Below are positions 35,860 through 47,999 of a stretch of 64,000 nucleotides of DNA, one piece after another. Position 1 is the first letter of the stretch. Every line of letters starts with the position of its first letter. This stretch comes from Hippasteria phrygiana (lineage: Eukaryota > Echinodermata > Asteroidea > Valvatida > Goniasteridae): NCBI GenBank assembly GCA_037893225.1, contig JAZGUH010000627.1:806001-870000 (forward strand). Reading direction: 5' to 3'. Under the pieces are notes generated by a model. It saw only the letters and a program-made list of their open reading frames with translations. It did no database searches and was not told where the DNA came from. A program made the translations under genes and the position numbers.

Positions 35860-37640
35860 TAATCTTGATGATATTTGGACCACACTAAGCCGGGTTTGCC
35901 AACCAGACGCAAACAGAACGCGGCCATAAAAATAAAGACATTACGAGCACTTAAGGGTCCCTGATAGGGCGGAGTCGTTGCAATTTGTTGTCTTTTAAAC
36001 ATTGCTGTTGGTGCAAAGTCCTTCATCATTATTTCTGACAAAGCAAACAAACTGTGAATACAAAATTCACCAGCTTCACATGCCAATGTTGCGACCTTCG
36101 GCTATTTATGTTAGTACTGGAGCATAACACTCGTAAAAAACGAAGGACATGATTTTGTTTTATTTTATAAAGAATTTTCTTTAACATGAAGCCTTGGGTG
36201 TGATGTTCTATTCAAAATAGACAGGTAGATTAGGATGATGTGATTTTTGACAATGGGCGTCCAAAATCACATCAAACTCTATTCAAAGTCACATCTGAAG
36301 CCTCTAAACTGTACACTGTGACTTCTTTACTTGACAGCTTGAACTTCATCGTGATTCGGGCTCTGGATGTGATTTTGGACCCTCATTGTTTAAATCGTAT
36401 CCGCCTAATCCTCCTGTCTATTTTAAATAGAGAATCTCATCCAAGGGGGGTTCATAGTGCGAGTTCATGCATTTTCCTACTTTCCATAAAAAGATTGGAG
36501 CTCAATTAGGTGCAAAACTCTAAGAAAACTGCAAATATTTATAATTATTCAGGATAAAGATTAGTGGATTGTAACAGGGGTGATTTTACGAGGGGGGGGG
36601 GGGGGGGGGGGGGGGTCCAACCCCAAATTTCAGATATGCCAGTTAAACTTGTTTGTTGTTTGTTTGTTTGTTTGAGTAACTACATTTCTGAAGAAAGTAT
36701 GGAATTCTTCCCCCAAAAACAATCAAATCCGCAAACATTTTCTACAACTACAATTATCAAAACTGTGCACTTTGCAAAATAAAAACTTTATCCTGCTCGA
36801 ACCAATCCCCCAGCCCACAAAAATTTCTGTCGAGACACTCAGCCTGGAGTATAATTTACCTTTAAAAATGCAAACCTGTTTTGATTCAAGTCGATATGGC
36901 AGGTCCGCACTGAACCTTACAATAATGCATTTACACGGATGGATGGCTTCATCGCCATGTTACATTAAACACAAACCCGGCCCCTTATTATGCTAATCCT
37001 TTACAGCTTGGATGCACCTGGCTCGAAAAAGAAGAGAGACAAATCTGCCAGGAGATATTTTACGAAGACTGAGATAGACGTTGCTGATTAAGTGTCTGAA
37101 ATCTCAGGGATTGGTGGGAGCAGGTTCGCTGGAAAGAAATCATTAGGCCTATTGTCTAGTCGGCATGTTACGAGGCCAGTTGTGAATTAATCAAACTTAA
37201 TCCTGCAATTGTTATTAATATGCATCAAGCATGCATATTAATGAATATTTGTTTTTCGTTGTTTAATCACATTTTGACCTAAAAACAACAAGGGCGTATA
37301 AATCAGTGTCTGATGGCCATGCATAATGTCAAATTGCACATGATCATGGTGTGAAATTTCACTTAATTTTGTTTTACTTTCAGTGTGTGGTTGTGGTAGA
37401 GAAAATCAGGGTTAATTTCCATTGAGTATAACAGGTGCATTTCTGAAGGCCCCGCAATGTTAGAATCATGAGAAAAGGACTACATGTATGCCTAGCCTGC
37501 TGCCCCAGGTACCTCCAAAATCCCCCACATATATAGCAGGTGTATGAATGCTAGTGCATGTCAACAAGCTGGCAACATCCCAAACGCAAATTCCATATAT
37601 TATGTGGTATCAGCTGTGACACGATTTAAGTCGGCCAACA
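35860..37640. other. Right-hand non-coding stretch, mostly unassigned
   Basis: No supported exon. It holds the poly-G run at 36592 and inverted TGATTTT(G/T)GAC/GTCCAAAATCAC words at 36240-36380, possibly a small foldback. Confidence 0.5.
36592..36615 (+). repeat. 24-base poly-G run
   Basis: Twenty-four consecutive G, the longest homopolymer in the window. Length is uncertain if sequenced through. Confidence 0.9.
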
Positions 37641-37644
37641 GACC

Positions 37645-37822
37645 CCGGCAAGCTGGTTGGTCGAGTGGTTAAAGACGTCTGCAATACATGTACATGTAGT
37701 CCTGGGTTCGAGTCCCGCCTGAGTAATTAGCCTGTGAATTTTCTCCGACAGGTTCTCGGAAAGCACTTGGCATGAAGTGTTTAACACACTGCGTCGTGTC
37801 AGGCAAGGGCAAAGATCTGTTC
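37645..37822 (+). repeat. tRNA-derived SINE, family S-B
   Basis: Head GGTTGGTCGAGTGGTTAAAG, box B-like GGTTCGAGTCCCGCC, body TTCTCCGACAGGTTCTCGGA. An ACATGTACATGTA word sits in the anticodon region. Confidence 0.8.
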
Positions 37823-37829
37823 TAATTTA

Positions 37830-39500
37830 CTCTTGCTATGTTAATGTCCACAATGCGTCATTTTTTGTAAACCCAGATTCAAAACTTTATGTACATTCAA
37901 AGCCAAAAGGACAAATAAAAAGGACAAATATAAAGGACAAATACGAACAACACTTTTAAGTAATATTTTCTGACTTTACAGCCAAGTTGTGGCAGACGGT
38001 AGATCCTTATTTTACTTCACCAATAATTTTGTATTCCTCAGCCAAAAAAAAAAACCCAAATATGCCGCATCTTTCTACCCCAAAATACATTTCCATCACC
38101 GCGTCATGCAAAGATAGCAATCTTTCTGATGAAAATCACATTCTCTTTGATAAACAAGGCCTCTGGAAGGACATGCAGTCAAACACAATTATTATAATTC
38201 CCTCTGAATTGGCCACATGGGCTCCAGGTTTGTCCTAAGACAATTTTAATTTCCTTTGATCTTCAGGAAGCAAGCCCTACATATCTTTAGTCTAACCCTG
38301 GAGCTTCAATCTCAAATGTTATTGATCGAGACTTGTGCTAAGCAATGAAACAGAATTGCTTTCTGTGAATGTTTTACGCACGTTTATAAAAAGATAAGAA
38401 TATGCACATGATACACGTACAAACGTTAAAAGATGGCGATCTGTTTTCAGTTTCTGAACGTTTGGCAAACCTTTCTCAATTTTTAAAAAAGCTATAAAGA
38501 CTTTCACAAAGTTTGAAACATTCGTCAAAAATCACATGAAAAATTGCAAGACCACCAAAGAATGTTCCAAAAACTTTTCACTCGTCTTTAAAACTAATAA
38601 AAACTGCCCCCCCCCCCTTAACTAAAATTATCATAACTATTTTTTAATACTGCTCCGATTTTAATAAGTTATTCATCATTTTAAAGCTTATGATGTGTTC
38701 TTTCCAATGGTATACAAATCTAGAAATACATTTTTGAGACGAGAGACCGTTCTCTATTGAGAGTGCCACATATAAGGTCCACAGAAAAACAATCTGTGTA
38801 TACATGTACATGTGAATACACACGATAAGTTGCCTGATCACTCAGGGACATACAGAGTATTTCTCCCTAAATACTTGTCTAAACACTTGAAAACACAAAA
38901 ACTGTAAATGAAAAATACAAAAAGTGGTTGGCAGTTACAAAATGTACATTTTAAAATGCATTAAAACTATACACAATGATGCCCAGAAAATAAGACATTA
39001 AAGGGTTACTAACATTATTGTTAATGGTGTCGCCGTGGCGACAGCTGGTGCCAGCAGATGTGTTTCCATTTTATTGTCTGGTTAACATAAATTAGTTTCC
39101 ATCCAAAAACTACTCAAGCTATTATTGTGATGTGGGGCATGTCACAATTGCGACAATGTTAATAACGCCTCTACATAAATATTGCAAATCAATTTTCCTT
39201 AATACCCGTTACCTGCTTCCCTTCTACCCATAATCTTTTGCAATTCAAACAAAACAAAATATTAATTAGATACCATCAATCCCTGAATTCTGTATTTTCC
39301 TGTCTTTTGTAGCCCGCACTTTGAGTGCCCTTTTGGCCTTGTGCTGAGAGATACTCATATACAAAAAAATATCAACAATTTTAACTAAAAACGAAAAATA
39401 AAAAGAAAAACAAAATCGGTGCCAATCTGCAGTAACCTCATAAAGATGATTTTGGGTTCATGTGGAGGCAAAAAAAAGAAACCCGTTAATTATGCATTAA
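37830..39500. other. AT-rich, nothing recognised
   Basis: No exon, RNA gene or repeat family supported. Confidence 0.5.
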
Positions 39501-39504
39501 ATTG

Positions 39505-40510
39505 CAACTTTTACAGGCTTGCAAGCAGACCCAAGTAAAAAAGTTGGATAATAGTGGGATAAAAAAAAAAAAAAAGGACAAAAGTAGGACAAACTCAGGA
39601 AAAAAGTAGGACTTTTGCAGGTATTTTTGAGTATTCCCCCATGTCCACAGCATCACAGCCTCATTTGGCATCTTCTATACTCACAACACTTGTGATTCAT
39701 CCTCACCTAAAGCTCTTGGAAGTTGCAGTACTCTTACAAAATGCCGGTTCTCCCTCATTTTGATTATTGTGATGCTGTATAGGGCGACTCTTCCAAAATG
39801 TCTCTCACAAAACTTGATAAACTCAAAAACAGGGCTGGCAGAGTAATTCTGGGCCTTCCCAGGAGATCCCCACAGACACTACTCTAGGGTGGCAACCATT
39901 GGATGAAAGGTGTATTTTTCACTTAAATATTTTAGTGTATAAAAGTTTAACATTGAAATTGCCTCCTCAGTTTTGGAAACTGCTTTCATCATGTTGTTAA
40001 TACTCATTCTAATAACACCAGGGCTGTTCCTCGAGGCAACCTTGTTCTACCTTTTTAGATCCAACTCGGGTAAACGTAAATTTTTGACTCGTGGAGCTTA
40101 CCGTTTTAACGACCTCCCCGTAGTTAATAAACACACGCTTCCTCCCTCTCTACATAGTTTCAAACGCTACACATGGATCTTCAGATCTTGTGTTTTTGTA
40201 GCTTTTTTTGTTCAATTTATTCTTAACATAACTAGCTGGTCGAGATGTATTTTTCATTTGTCTATGTATTTGTATGTATTTTATTGTTTCTTTTATGTAT
40301 CTATATGTAATTTTACACTTTTGCTGTATTGTTGTAGATGGGCACCTTTGAAAAACAGTGAAAGGTTTCCCCAGGGTAAACAATAAATAAAAAAGAAAAA
40401 AAATACAGAAGAAATAAATAAATAAATAAATAAATACATAAATAAATAAATAAAGTAGGAGCAAGGTAACAACAAATAGAAAAAAGTAGGAAAAGTCGGA
40501 ATAGCCTGTT
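39505..40510. repeat. Repeat R2 copy 3, split by a LINE fragment
   Basis: R2 sequence ends near 39735 and its GTAGGA tail resumes at about 40455. The DNA between is a LINE 3' fragment with an A-rich simple tail, so this is a nested insertion. Confidence 0.7.
39738..40455 (+). pseudogene. 5'-truncated LINE: end of reverse-transcriptase ORF plus tail
   Basis: Conceptual reading gives the C-terminal RT landmarks VLPHFDYCDAV, then KLDKLKNRAGRVILGL, then a later piece with AYRFNDLPVVNKHTLPPSL. This is the layout seen downstream of the RT domain in CR1/L2/Jockey-type LINEs. A TAG stop follows DYCDAV, where Trp is usual, and at least one frameshift is needed near 39880, so it is dead. It ends in an AAATA-type repeat (40395-40455). 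The exact clade is not decided. Confidence 0.75.
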
Positions 40511-41383
40511 TATACTGACTGACACTATAACAAATCAAGAGTTAGAATCCAAATACGAATGCCAAATACGAATGCCAAATACGAATGAAGAGTTATAATA
40601 ACAGTACTCAGAGCAACAGATGAGGATTGCCGTTGCATTTTTTCCCTCTAAAATGTAATACATTATACATTGCAAGCAATTGCAGAGTCCCATTATTAAC
40701 AAGCAGTGACACCACCATCCAAGCTCGGTACACTTTGTCACCTTTGATATTTGGCAATAAGTTCTGAGAATATGGACTCGTGAACACAAGCATTTTTTTT
40801 TTGTCCCTGGTAAATTTCAGCCCAACCTGTCACTGAAAACTCTTCAGAATAATGGACGCTGTAAATGGGTTGAATGCCAACCGGAAAAAAATCACTCTAA
40901 AGGTCAAAATTTCACCATCTCGCTAATGGTTTTAATACTGTTTTCTTTTCATTTTCCATGGGCAAGTAAGAGACTCTGTTAACAGCAAATGCAGATTTAA
41001 TCATTGTTCTGTAATGGGCCATTACGATATAAGAAAGTCTAGTACTTTGATTTTGACGAAAAAAAAACAGAACTGGAGTCGCTGTTCTACTGGCAAATTC
41101 TGCACTGTCAGCAAATGATCACAAATGGCTCAATGTCTCACGAAGTCACCTGTCCGATGCACAGATAAGAATAATTTTGGACAGCTACAATGTAGTTTAT
41201 AGCTGGTAAAAAAAGGTACAAGCCCCTTTGTATTGCATTAATCCTTAAAACACCGATAAATGTGGCCCAGCGTCACGATATGAGTGGGAAGTCTTACTAG
41301 GGCTTTCTGTGTTACAAGCAGAAACAACAGTATTTTACTGAGAAGTCAATATTAGGATTTTAAAGCCATATTCTATCATATCA

Positions 41384-41793
41384 GGGGTCGAATTTCAGGT
41401 AAAAATCTACTTGACTGCTGGGCTAGTAGCAATTTTTTTTTACTAGACCGGAAGGTATTTCACAAGACCAATGGTAAAAAATAGAACAGTGTTTTAAACG
41501 AGTGTGCTGTTTCAATTTTTTCTCCTTTGCCAACCTTGTTGGGGGTAGGGGTTAGAAATGCTGTTTTGATTGAAACTCCCTGCCTCAAAACTAAAAATGG
41601 CAACTCCAGAAATTATGGGGCTTTTTCAGTTCACCAGATTTAGAAAAAAAATGGACTTTAGTGATAGCATTTCACGCAGTTTATGAAAAAAAAAAAATAA
41701 CCACCGGACTAGTTCGGTCAAGAGTTTTACTAGAACACTCAAATCACTGGACTCGGTCCATCGGTCCAGTGGATATTTTGATCCCTGCATATC
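41384..41793. mobile_element. hAT-like MITE, CAGGG ends
   Basis: Begins CAGGGGTCGAATTTC and ends in the inverse GATATTTTGATCCCTG. CATAT flanks both sides, a possible target duplication. The interior has mirrored CTAG-containing words (GGGCTAGTAG; GGACTAGTTCGG). Confidence 0.6.
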
Positions 41794-42151
41794 CCAGTAT
41801 TAAAAAAATAAAAATACTTTTCCAGGTGAAACTCGAAACAGCATGGACAGTAAATCTTTAATAGAAAAAAATGGGGGGAGGGGATTGCTTAGCTTTGGGG
41901 GGAGGGGAAGTTGGGGGTTGGAATAGGATGTATGGTACATGTATACAACGTACCTGCACATTATAATAAACACACTACTCTTATGTTGAGTGGAGGGAAA
42001 CATGTGGAACTGCGATGACTTTTCAATTATGACACAAAACACTTTGGTCCGGACTTGGAGTTTGAATGTCCAAGATCTCGACCTGGGCAGCACAAAGATT
42101 GAAAAACAAGCAGCACGTGACTAAATGCACGAAACACCCAGCAAAAAACCA

Positions 42152-42369
42152 TTAACCCCTTGGGCACAGTATTTTACAGGAGACGTCGGGGTGTCGCGGC
42201 GGTTCTGGCAGCCAAGCGAACCGCTACAATGTGTTTGTGCAGTCAAGCGTAACATAAACAATAATCCAACAATGGATTGAAACTGCACAAACGGCGGCAA
42301 ATGGCGTCATCCGGCCTGGTGGCACTTTTTTTTTATGCCATATGGCGTCATCCATCCTTAAGTGGTTAA
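42152..42369. mobile_element. piggyBac-like MITE, inverted relative to 35005
   Basis: TTAA at 42152-42155 and 42366-42369. The interior is the reverse complement of the 35005 element with small changes. The flanking words CATTTGGAACTGCGATGACT at 42375 and CATGTGGAACTGCGATGACT at 42000 form a direct repeat, so the element lies between the halves of a local duplication. Confidence 0.75.
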
Positions 42370-43045
42370 GTGGATTGAAGGAAAACATTTGGAACTGCGA
42401 TGACTTTTCAATTATGACACAAAACACTTTGGTCCGGACTCGGATTTTGAATGTCCAAGATCTCAGCCTCGACATGCAGCACGAAGATTAAGAAACAAGC
42501 AGCACGTGACCCATAAAAAAAACATCAACGTCAATTTCTTCTTCCATCAATTTCTGCAACTCTTCGATTGCCACGGTGACGGGTAACCGGTTTTTATTAT
42601 TATTCTGATCATTTTATTCACTGGTTGAACAAACTTGAAAAGATTGCTTCAAAGACTTATTTTCTCCTCCGAGTCGACGATAGTGAGTTACGTAAATAGA
42701 TGCCTGGCAGTGGCAAGTGCCCGACACAATGTCTCGACAATTTATCCAATCAATTTGGTCGGTACATGTGATTGAACGCGGACGGTAATTTGCGACTTTT
42801 CATTACGATGCATCCTGGCCGCACAGCGATTCTTTACATTCTTTATCATATTCATCATGCACACAGCATACATTACAAAGTCTGGTTTCCGCATAATCAC
42901 AATGAATGCCGACCGCAGGCAAAACGGAAAATTGCAAACTTTCGGGCACAGACGGTACATGACACCAATCAGCTGAAAAAATTTGTCATCTAAACTGGTC
43001 AAAAAAATCTCACTAAAATTTTCCAGGGTAGCCATGCATGCACGT

Positions 43046-43463
43046 ATGTGACCCACTATGTGAAAACACACACAGGGCTATGTAAAGAGGGCGAAAATAT
43101 CTTCACATAAGTGATTTTTTTGTTTTTTTAGGTTCTATTATATCTACATGCATACATGTATTTTCAGAAACATCAATATTGATGAATAAAGATGAAACAA
43201 AATAAATGTTGATAGAAATTACTTCTATCTCAAATCTTCGCACTTTTTGTATTTAAAGGGCAGTCTCTTTTAAAACACACTTTCGTTAAATTAAAAAATA
43301 CAAGTATACAAATGTCAAGATATCTCCAGAACACAAAATGCCACAGGGGTCAAACCTACACCCAATTATAGCCGAGGATGTGATAAATTCAACTACATGT
43401 ATGTATACAACTCATTTTTTCAAATTTTGCGACAAAATACCCATATTTGTAGAGCCGGTCACA
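43046..43463. mobile_element. MITE family M-B, copy 2
   Basis: TGTGACCCAC... at the left, GTAGAGCCGGTCACA at the right. Shares ACACAAAATGCCACAGGGGT with the 13154 copy. Confidence 0.8.
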
Positions 43464-44129
43464 TATATGTGGAAGCCAAGAAATTGCTTTGAATTTGCAC
43501 ATTTCTAAGCATTTCTATTATTAAAGCATGTTTGTTTGCTACCGACAACTGGAAAAGAAGTGAAAAACAGAGTGAAAAGTCAAAATTTTCATGCTTTTAG
43601 AAAAATGAAGATTGAGCTGTACATGTTACTGTGATATCTTGGACCACTCCTAAAGCATTGTCATTGTTGGAAAGTCAATAACTCACCAGCAACATGAGTT
43701 TATTGGATGTTTTTTGTCCTAAAATAAAGCTCATTAATTGTGCTTTTACATTCAAACACTTAACAAATAATATATGCTGGATTTCTTAATAATAGTTGGG
43801 AAAATGCTTGGGTTCTGTTCTTTCTCACCCTGTAAAGACACCCTTTATCCCTCCCCCCTACCCTATACACCACCTATTACTCGAGCAGAAAACAGAAATA
43901 TGTGTAAGTTCTTCATTTATTATTAAACATTTGAGCAGTGTTGATAGTTCAATATTGAACAGCATGCCAACTAAAATGACTGATTGTGCAAGTACAATGT
44001 AAGTTCATTATGTTTGTGTATAATTCACTGCAAGGCCGCAGGCGTTTATGGACATGTTTATGATCATGGATTGCATTAATTTGTGCTCACATGCCTGGAG
44101 TTTTATCAGACCATCCAGATAACAGGGGT

Positions 44130-44381
44130 GAGATTGGCCAAAAATAAAAAAAAATCCACAAAAAATCCACTAGGACCCCAAATCAACATATAGTTTGCAT
44201 TTGCCTAAAGGCACCCCCTTAAAATATCATTTTTTATTAGTCTATATCAACTTTTACAGGTAAAAACACCTTTAGGACAAGACCTCAGGAACTCTAGATT
44301 GCAAAAGAGATTCTTTAACAATTCTGAAATCTCGACAACAAATCCTGAAATCAGGAAAAATCCTGACAAATCTCACCCCTA
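44130..44381. mobile_element. MITE with AGGGGTGAGATT ends, copy 1
   Basis: CAGGGGTGAGATTGGC at the left, CAAATCTCACCCCT at the right. A second copy is at 57105-57372, sharing TTTGCCTAAAGGCACCC and GTAAAAACACCTTTAGGACA. Inside, CCTAAAGGCA / CACCTTTAGG forms a further hairpin. Confidence 0.75.
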
Positions 44382-44994
44382 AGATAGTCATGGCTCCGTA
44401 ATGACTTTCCCTCGGGTTTCCATGGCAACGGACACCCAACAAGCAATCCCGTTTCACAATTCAGTGGAGTTCTTCTGACACCACTATTGCACAATAAGAC
44501 TCGTTTTAGTAAACCAACCAAACTCGGGAAAGAATCCCACCCGTTGTACATGTACATGTAGCTGTGGCCTCAGACATCAGACAATTAATTTTCTGCTCCA
44601 AGACTCTCTTCATTTTGTCAATCCCTGGCTTGCCATAGACAAAGTACACGACACCTTCTGACTATACAAACAATTAACCTTTGAGAGGCTATTGACGCCT
44701 TGATGTGTAGAGATTTGCACTGCGCACATCTCAGCTTGAACGAAGGCAGAACCTGATGGTTCGACCTTGTTGATCAGGATTGTAACTCACCGGGTTTGGA
44801 CATCTGATCGGGGATGATTAGGGCGATGTTGTGATTCTGAGGCTCCAAGCGAAATAACAGTCTTTCTTGTTTGTGATCAGGACAGAGGGAACAATCTCAA
44901 AGTCAGATTGTAATCATCAGTAATGATTTGTAAATTCAAAAGCAACCAAACAAAAAACTAAAAAAGAAGAAGAAGAAATCGCATATTAGCCAGG

Positions 44995-45120
44995 TGTTCA
45001 ATTGTTTCTTTTGTGAGCCGACTTGTTATTGACTTGTGATCTGCCTTTTTATCTGACGTGATTGACTTGTGATTGACTTGTGATCCGACGTGATTTACTT
45101 GTGACTGACTCGATTACAAC
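44995..45120 (+). repeat. Short tandem GACTTGTGATTGACTTGTGA words
   Basis: Several imperfect copies of TGACTTGTGAT and CGACGTGATT. The end GACTCGATTACAACTCTG resembles an FB1 terminus. Confidence 0.6.
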
Positions 45121-45245
45121 TCTGTATAGCTACTATGGAGTGTACCTGGAAGTAGCTTCTTATATTGCCAAATCTCCAGATTTGAGGTCAACACGCACAG
45201 TCTGTTCCTCAAAAATTCAATCTGGGAAGCAAAGCAGATTAAGAA

Positions 45246-45350
45246 GACCGCCAACATTGGGCAAGATAGCTCAGCTGAGTTGGTAGAGCTCCGGTACGGT
45301 ATTCCGGAGGTCGCAGGTTTGAAGCCCGCTCCTGCCAATTTTCTGTATTC
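45246..45350 (+). repeat. tRNA-derived SINE, family S-A
   Basis: Box A is disturbed by a short duplication (CTCAGCTGAGTTGGTAGAGC), box B-like GGTTTGAAGCCCGC has lost the invariant TTCGAA, and the tail CCAATTTTCTGTATTCATTT is decayed. Confidence 0.7.
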
Positions 45351-45399
45351 ATTTCGAAAATTCACTTAAATTGCCCAGTCAGATTCCCTTGTGGTTTGT

Positions 45400-47050
45400 T
45401 TGATGAGATTAATTAGAGTTTGGTTTAACTATTACAGAGGTAGGGGGAAAAAGTTTCAGATAAAAAAATGCATTGTGAGGAAAAGCCACGCAAGTCTAGA
45501 GGGGCCGAAAACAGCCCCTCAGCTTGGTTGGGATTTGAACCCAGGACAGAAGGTAGACAAATGGAGGAAGGCAAGGAAAGTGTTATAAAGCTTGCTTTTG
45601 TAATACATAGTGTGTTCGAATAGCTTGCTACATGGCTTTGTTTTTAATCTGTTTTTACACTTGTATATATATCGTTATTCAGTCCCTTATTTTATTCCTA
45701 CTTCATTTTACTTTTGAATTTCATAATTTTTTCTTTTATTTCAAAATGTTTTGTTATTATTTAGCGATTTTAAGCCTTTAATTACTTTATCTGGGAAGTG
45801 GTTCAATATGGACTGTGCAGTCTTTTCCACAACCCCTGATATTGTCAAAATTTGTTTATTAATAATAAGAAAAATGGCTTGAGACAAGAATAGTGAAGTG
45901 ACTTTGTGATGACTCAATTATTAAACAACTCTGGCTACATACAATGTGCGTGATATTCTTTTGTGTGAGTTTTATTTCCTGGCTGGGATGAGCTGGGATA
46001 CAAGAATATGCTCTTGTGAAGAATAAAGAGGCATATCAACAAAAAAAAAATTAATATTGGAAATTAATGACCAAAATAGTGCTGAAAAATGTAACCTAAA
46101 ATTCTAATCAATTATCATTGCTACAGGGTAAAGATAGGCTAAAAGCATATCAAATTCTTTGTGGTCAAAAGAATTCTTATGCAAACGGGCCAAAAACGCA
46201 CAGTCAGACGACCTTGGACATAAAGATAATAGCTCCCTGGCTCTGTGTATGCAGTATTGTACTGTACATGTATGTATGTACATGTACAATGTAGGCGCTG
46301 AGCCATGAGCAATGGCAAATTTCATTGGATTTCAGAATCAAAATCATTCTTTTCGAAATCAATATACGCGAGCCTAAACCTCAACCAATCACAACAAGGA
46401 TTATGTTGTTAGAAAGCTGACGAGACAGAGAAAAATGACTCAAGAGATCTAAGCTCCCAGGTGGCACTATTTAAAGTTATTGGACCAGTTTTTGGCTGAA
46501 CACGTATTTTACACACAAAACGGGTAAATTTTTGACTAAAAATGCAGTGTTTAACATGTCTTACGCTAAGGGAAAATCAAGTTTTGGTTGAGTTTTTCTT
46601 TCATTTTCTGAAAGAATGCAATGTTTGGGTCAAGATGCAGCAAGATCTAAGGTATACTCTGTTGAATAATGTAGTGGTGGCGACAGATGCGAAAAAGGGC
46701 CCATTTTTAATGTTTTTGGCCGCGTTCTCTCAGAGGTTGCACATGAAAACCTGCCCAATGGGTTAGTTCCCCAAAGGAATCCATACGGGGTCCGTTGCTA
46801 GACTAATCAGTGCTTGGAACCAAGAAACTCACAAATAAAAGTGATACAGCGGTAGGTGAAGTTACAAGACTTGCAGGCTCTTTCCTTGGTTTCATAACCA
46901 GAGATACATAAATAATTACATTTGACTTCAAAATTTGATATTTTCTCATCGTGGAGGACATTGAACTTGATGCAAGTAACCACGACAACTTTATTGTGTG
47001 GTCTGTAGCGCGATGTTGAAAACAACATTTTGAAGGCCAGGCCAGAATGA
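45400..47050. other. Unassigned stretch
   Basis: No exon supported. The open frame at 46542-46766 (+) has no homology I recognise. TACATGTATGTATGTACATG at about 46264 is a small palindromic microsatellite. Confidence 0.5.
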
Positions 47051-47109
47051 CAAGACATTCACTTTTTTTTGTCCTGAACAAGGCTAAAAGCCACTCGCAG
47101 TACGGAGCT

Positions 47110-47440
47110 ACAAAAAGAAAAAGAATCAAAGATACAAGAGGTAGGAATTGAGATTCCTCTAGAGGCAGGAAAGATTGTAAGATGAAGGGAAACATGCACC
47201 AGGCAAAGAATTCCATAGAAATACAGAACGAGGGAAAAAGCTATTGGCATAGCTTTTTGTTGTATATCTATCCACAGCTATAGAGTATATTGGTGGGAAC
47301 ACAGGTGGAAAGCCAAGTTTCAAGCTCAAACACCCTAACTGGAGGAACCAAGCTGGACAAGCCGGTGGAACAATTACCATAACAATATCTGTTGAACAGA
47401 CCGCAGATTCCAGGGAGAGAGTGATTGTAAGGAAGAGCAC
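47110..47440 (-). pseudogene. LINE 3' fragment
   Basis: The minus strand reads RYTTKSYANSFFPRSVFLWN then SLPGACFPSS, the RT-downstream pattern (R...FFPRSVxxWNSLP). It is followed by a frame break and an R1-like GAGTGGCTTTTAGCCTTGTT. This suggests that R1 repeats share the 3' end of this LINE. Confidence 0.65.
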
Positions 47441-47898
47441 TCTCCTCCAACCAAATTAACAATGCGCTTCTCTACTCAATCTAATAAAAGCGACAAGCAA
47501 AAGCATCAAGCCCAGATGTGTTGTAAAAACAATTCCACATTTAACATTTAAAAAAACTGTACGAGCTTACAATAATGGGAAAATGGAAAAAAGTCCATGA
47601 CCCAATTTCTTGGCACTGCTTATTTAACTTTAGCAACAAATTCAGTTCTAACGGTTAACGTATTTCACATGTGACTGCGGCATTAGGTGGGAATTTTGGC
47701 TTTAGTATGCATGCATAGATCTCATAACTAAGGATTCTGTGCTAACTGGGTTAGTGCAATATTTCTTTGCTAGCTTGCAGGCTGTTGTCATATGAATATC
47801 TGACTCCCATGAATATCCCACTCTTTAGCAATGATGCACTGCAACACAGTTGTCCTTGTATAATTAACACAATTTTGGCAATGACAACCTTTTACCTC

Positions 47899-47970
47899 AT
47901 CCCAACCCTAACTCTAAACCTACCCTAAACCTACCCTAAACCGTAACCCCCAACCCTAACCCCATTTCCC
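47899..47970 (+). repeat. Degenerate telomere-like block
   Basis: CCCTAA-type words (AACCCTAACTCTAAACCTAC, CCCTAAACC, CCCAACCCTAACCCC) run for about 70 bp. It could be interstitial telomere-derived sequence or simple C/A-rich repeat. Confidence 0.6.
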
Positions 47971-47999
47971 ACCCTCATCCTTACTCTATGTTTCTCATT

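Noticed and set aside
46542..46766. 74-residue + strand ORF as a gene
   Set aside because: No recognised domain, no splice partners and biased composition; I cannot support it.
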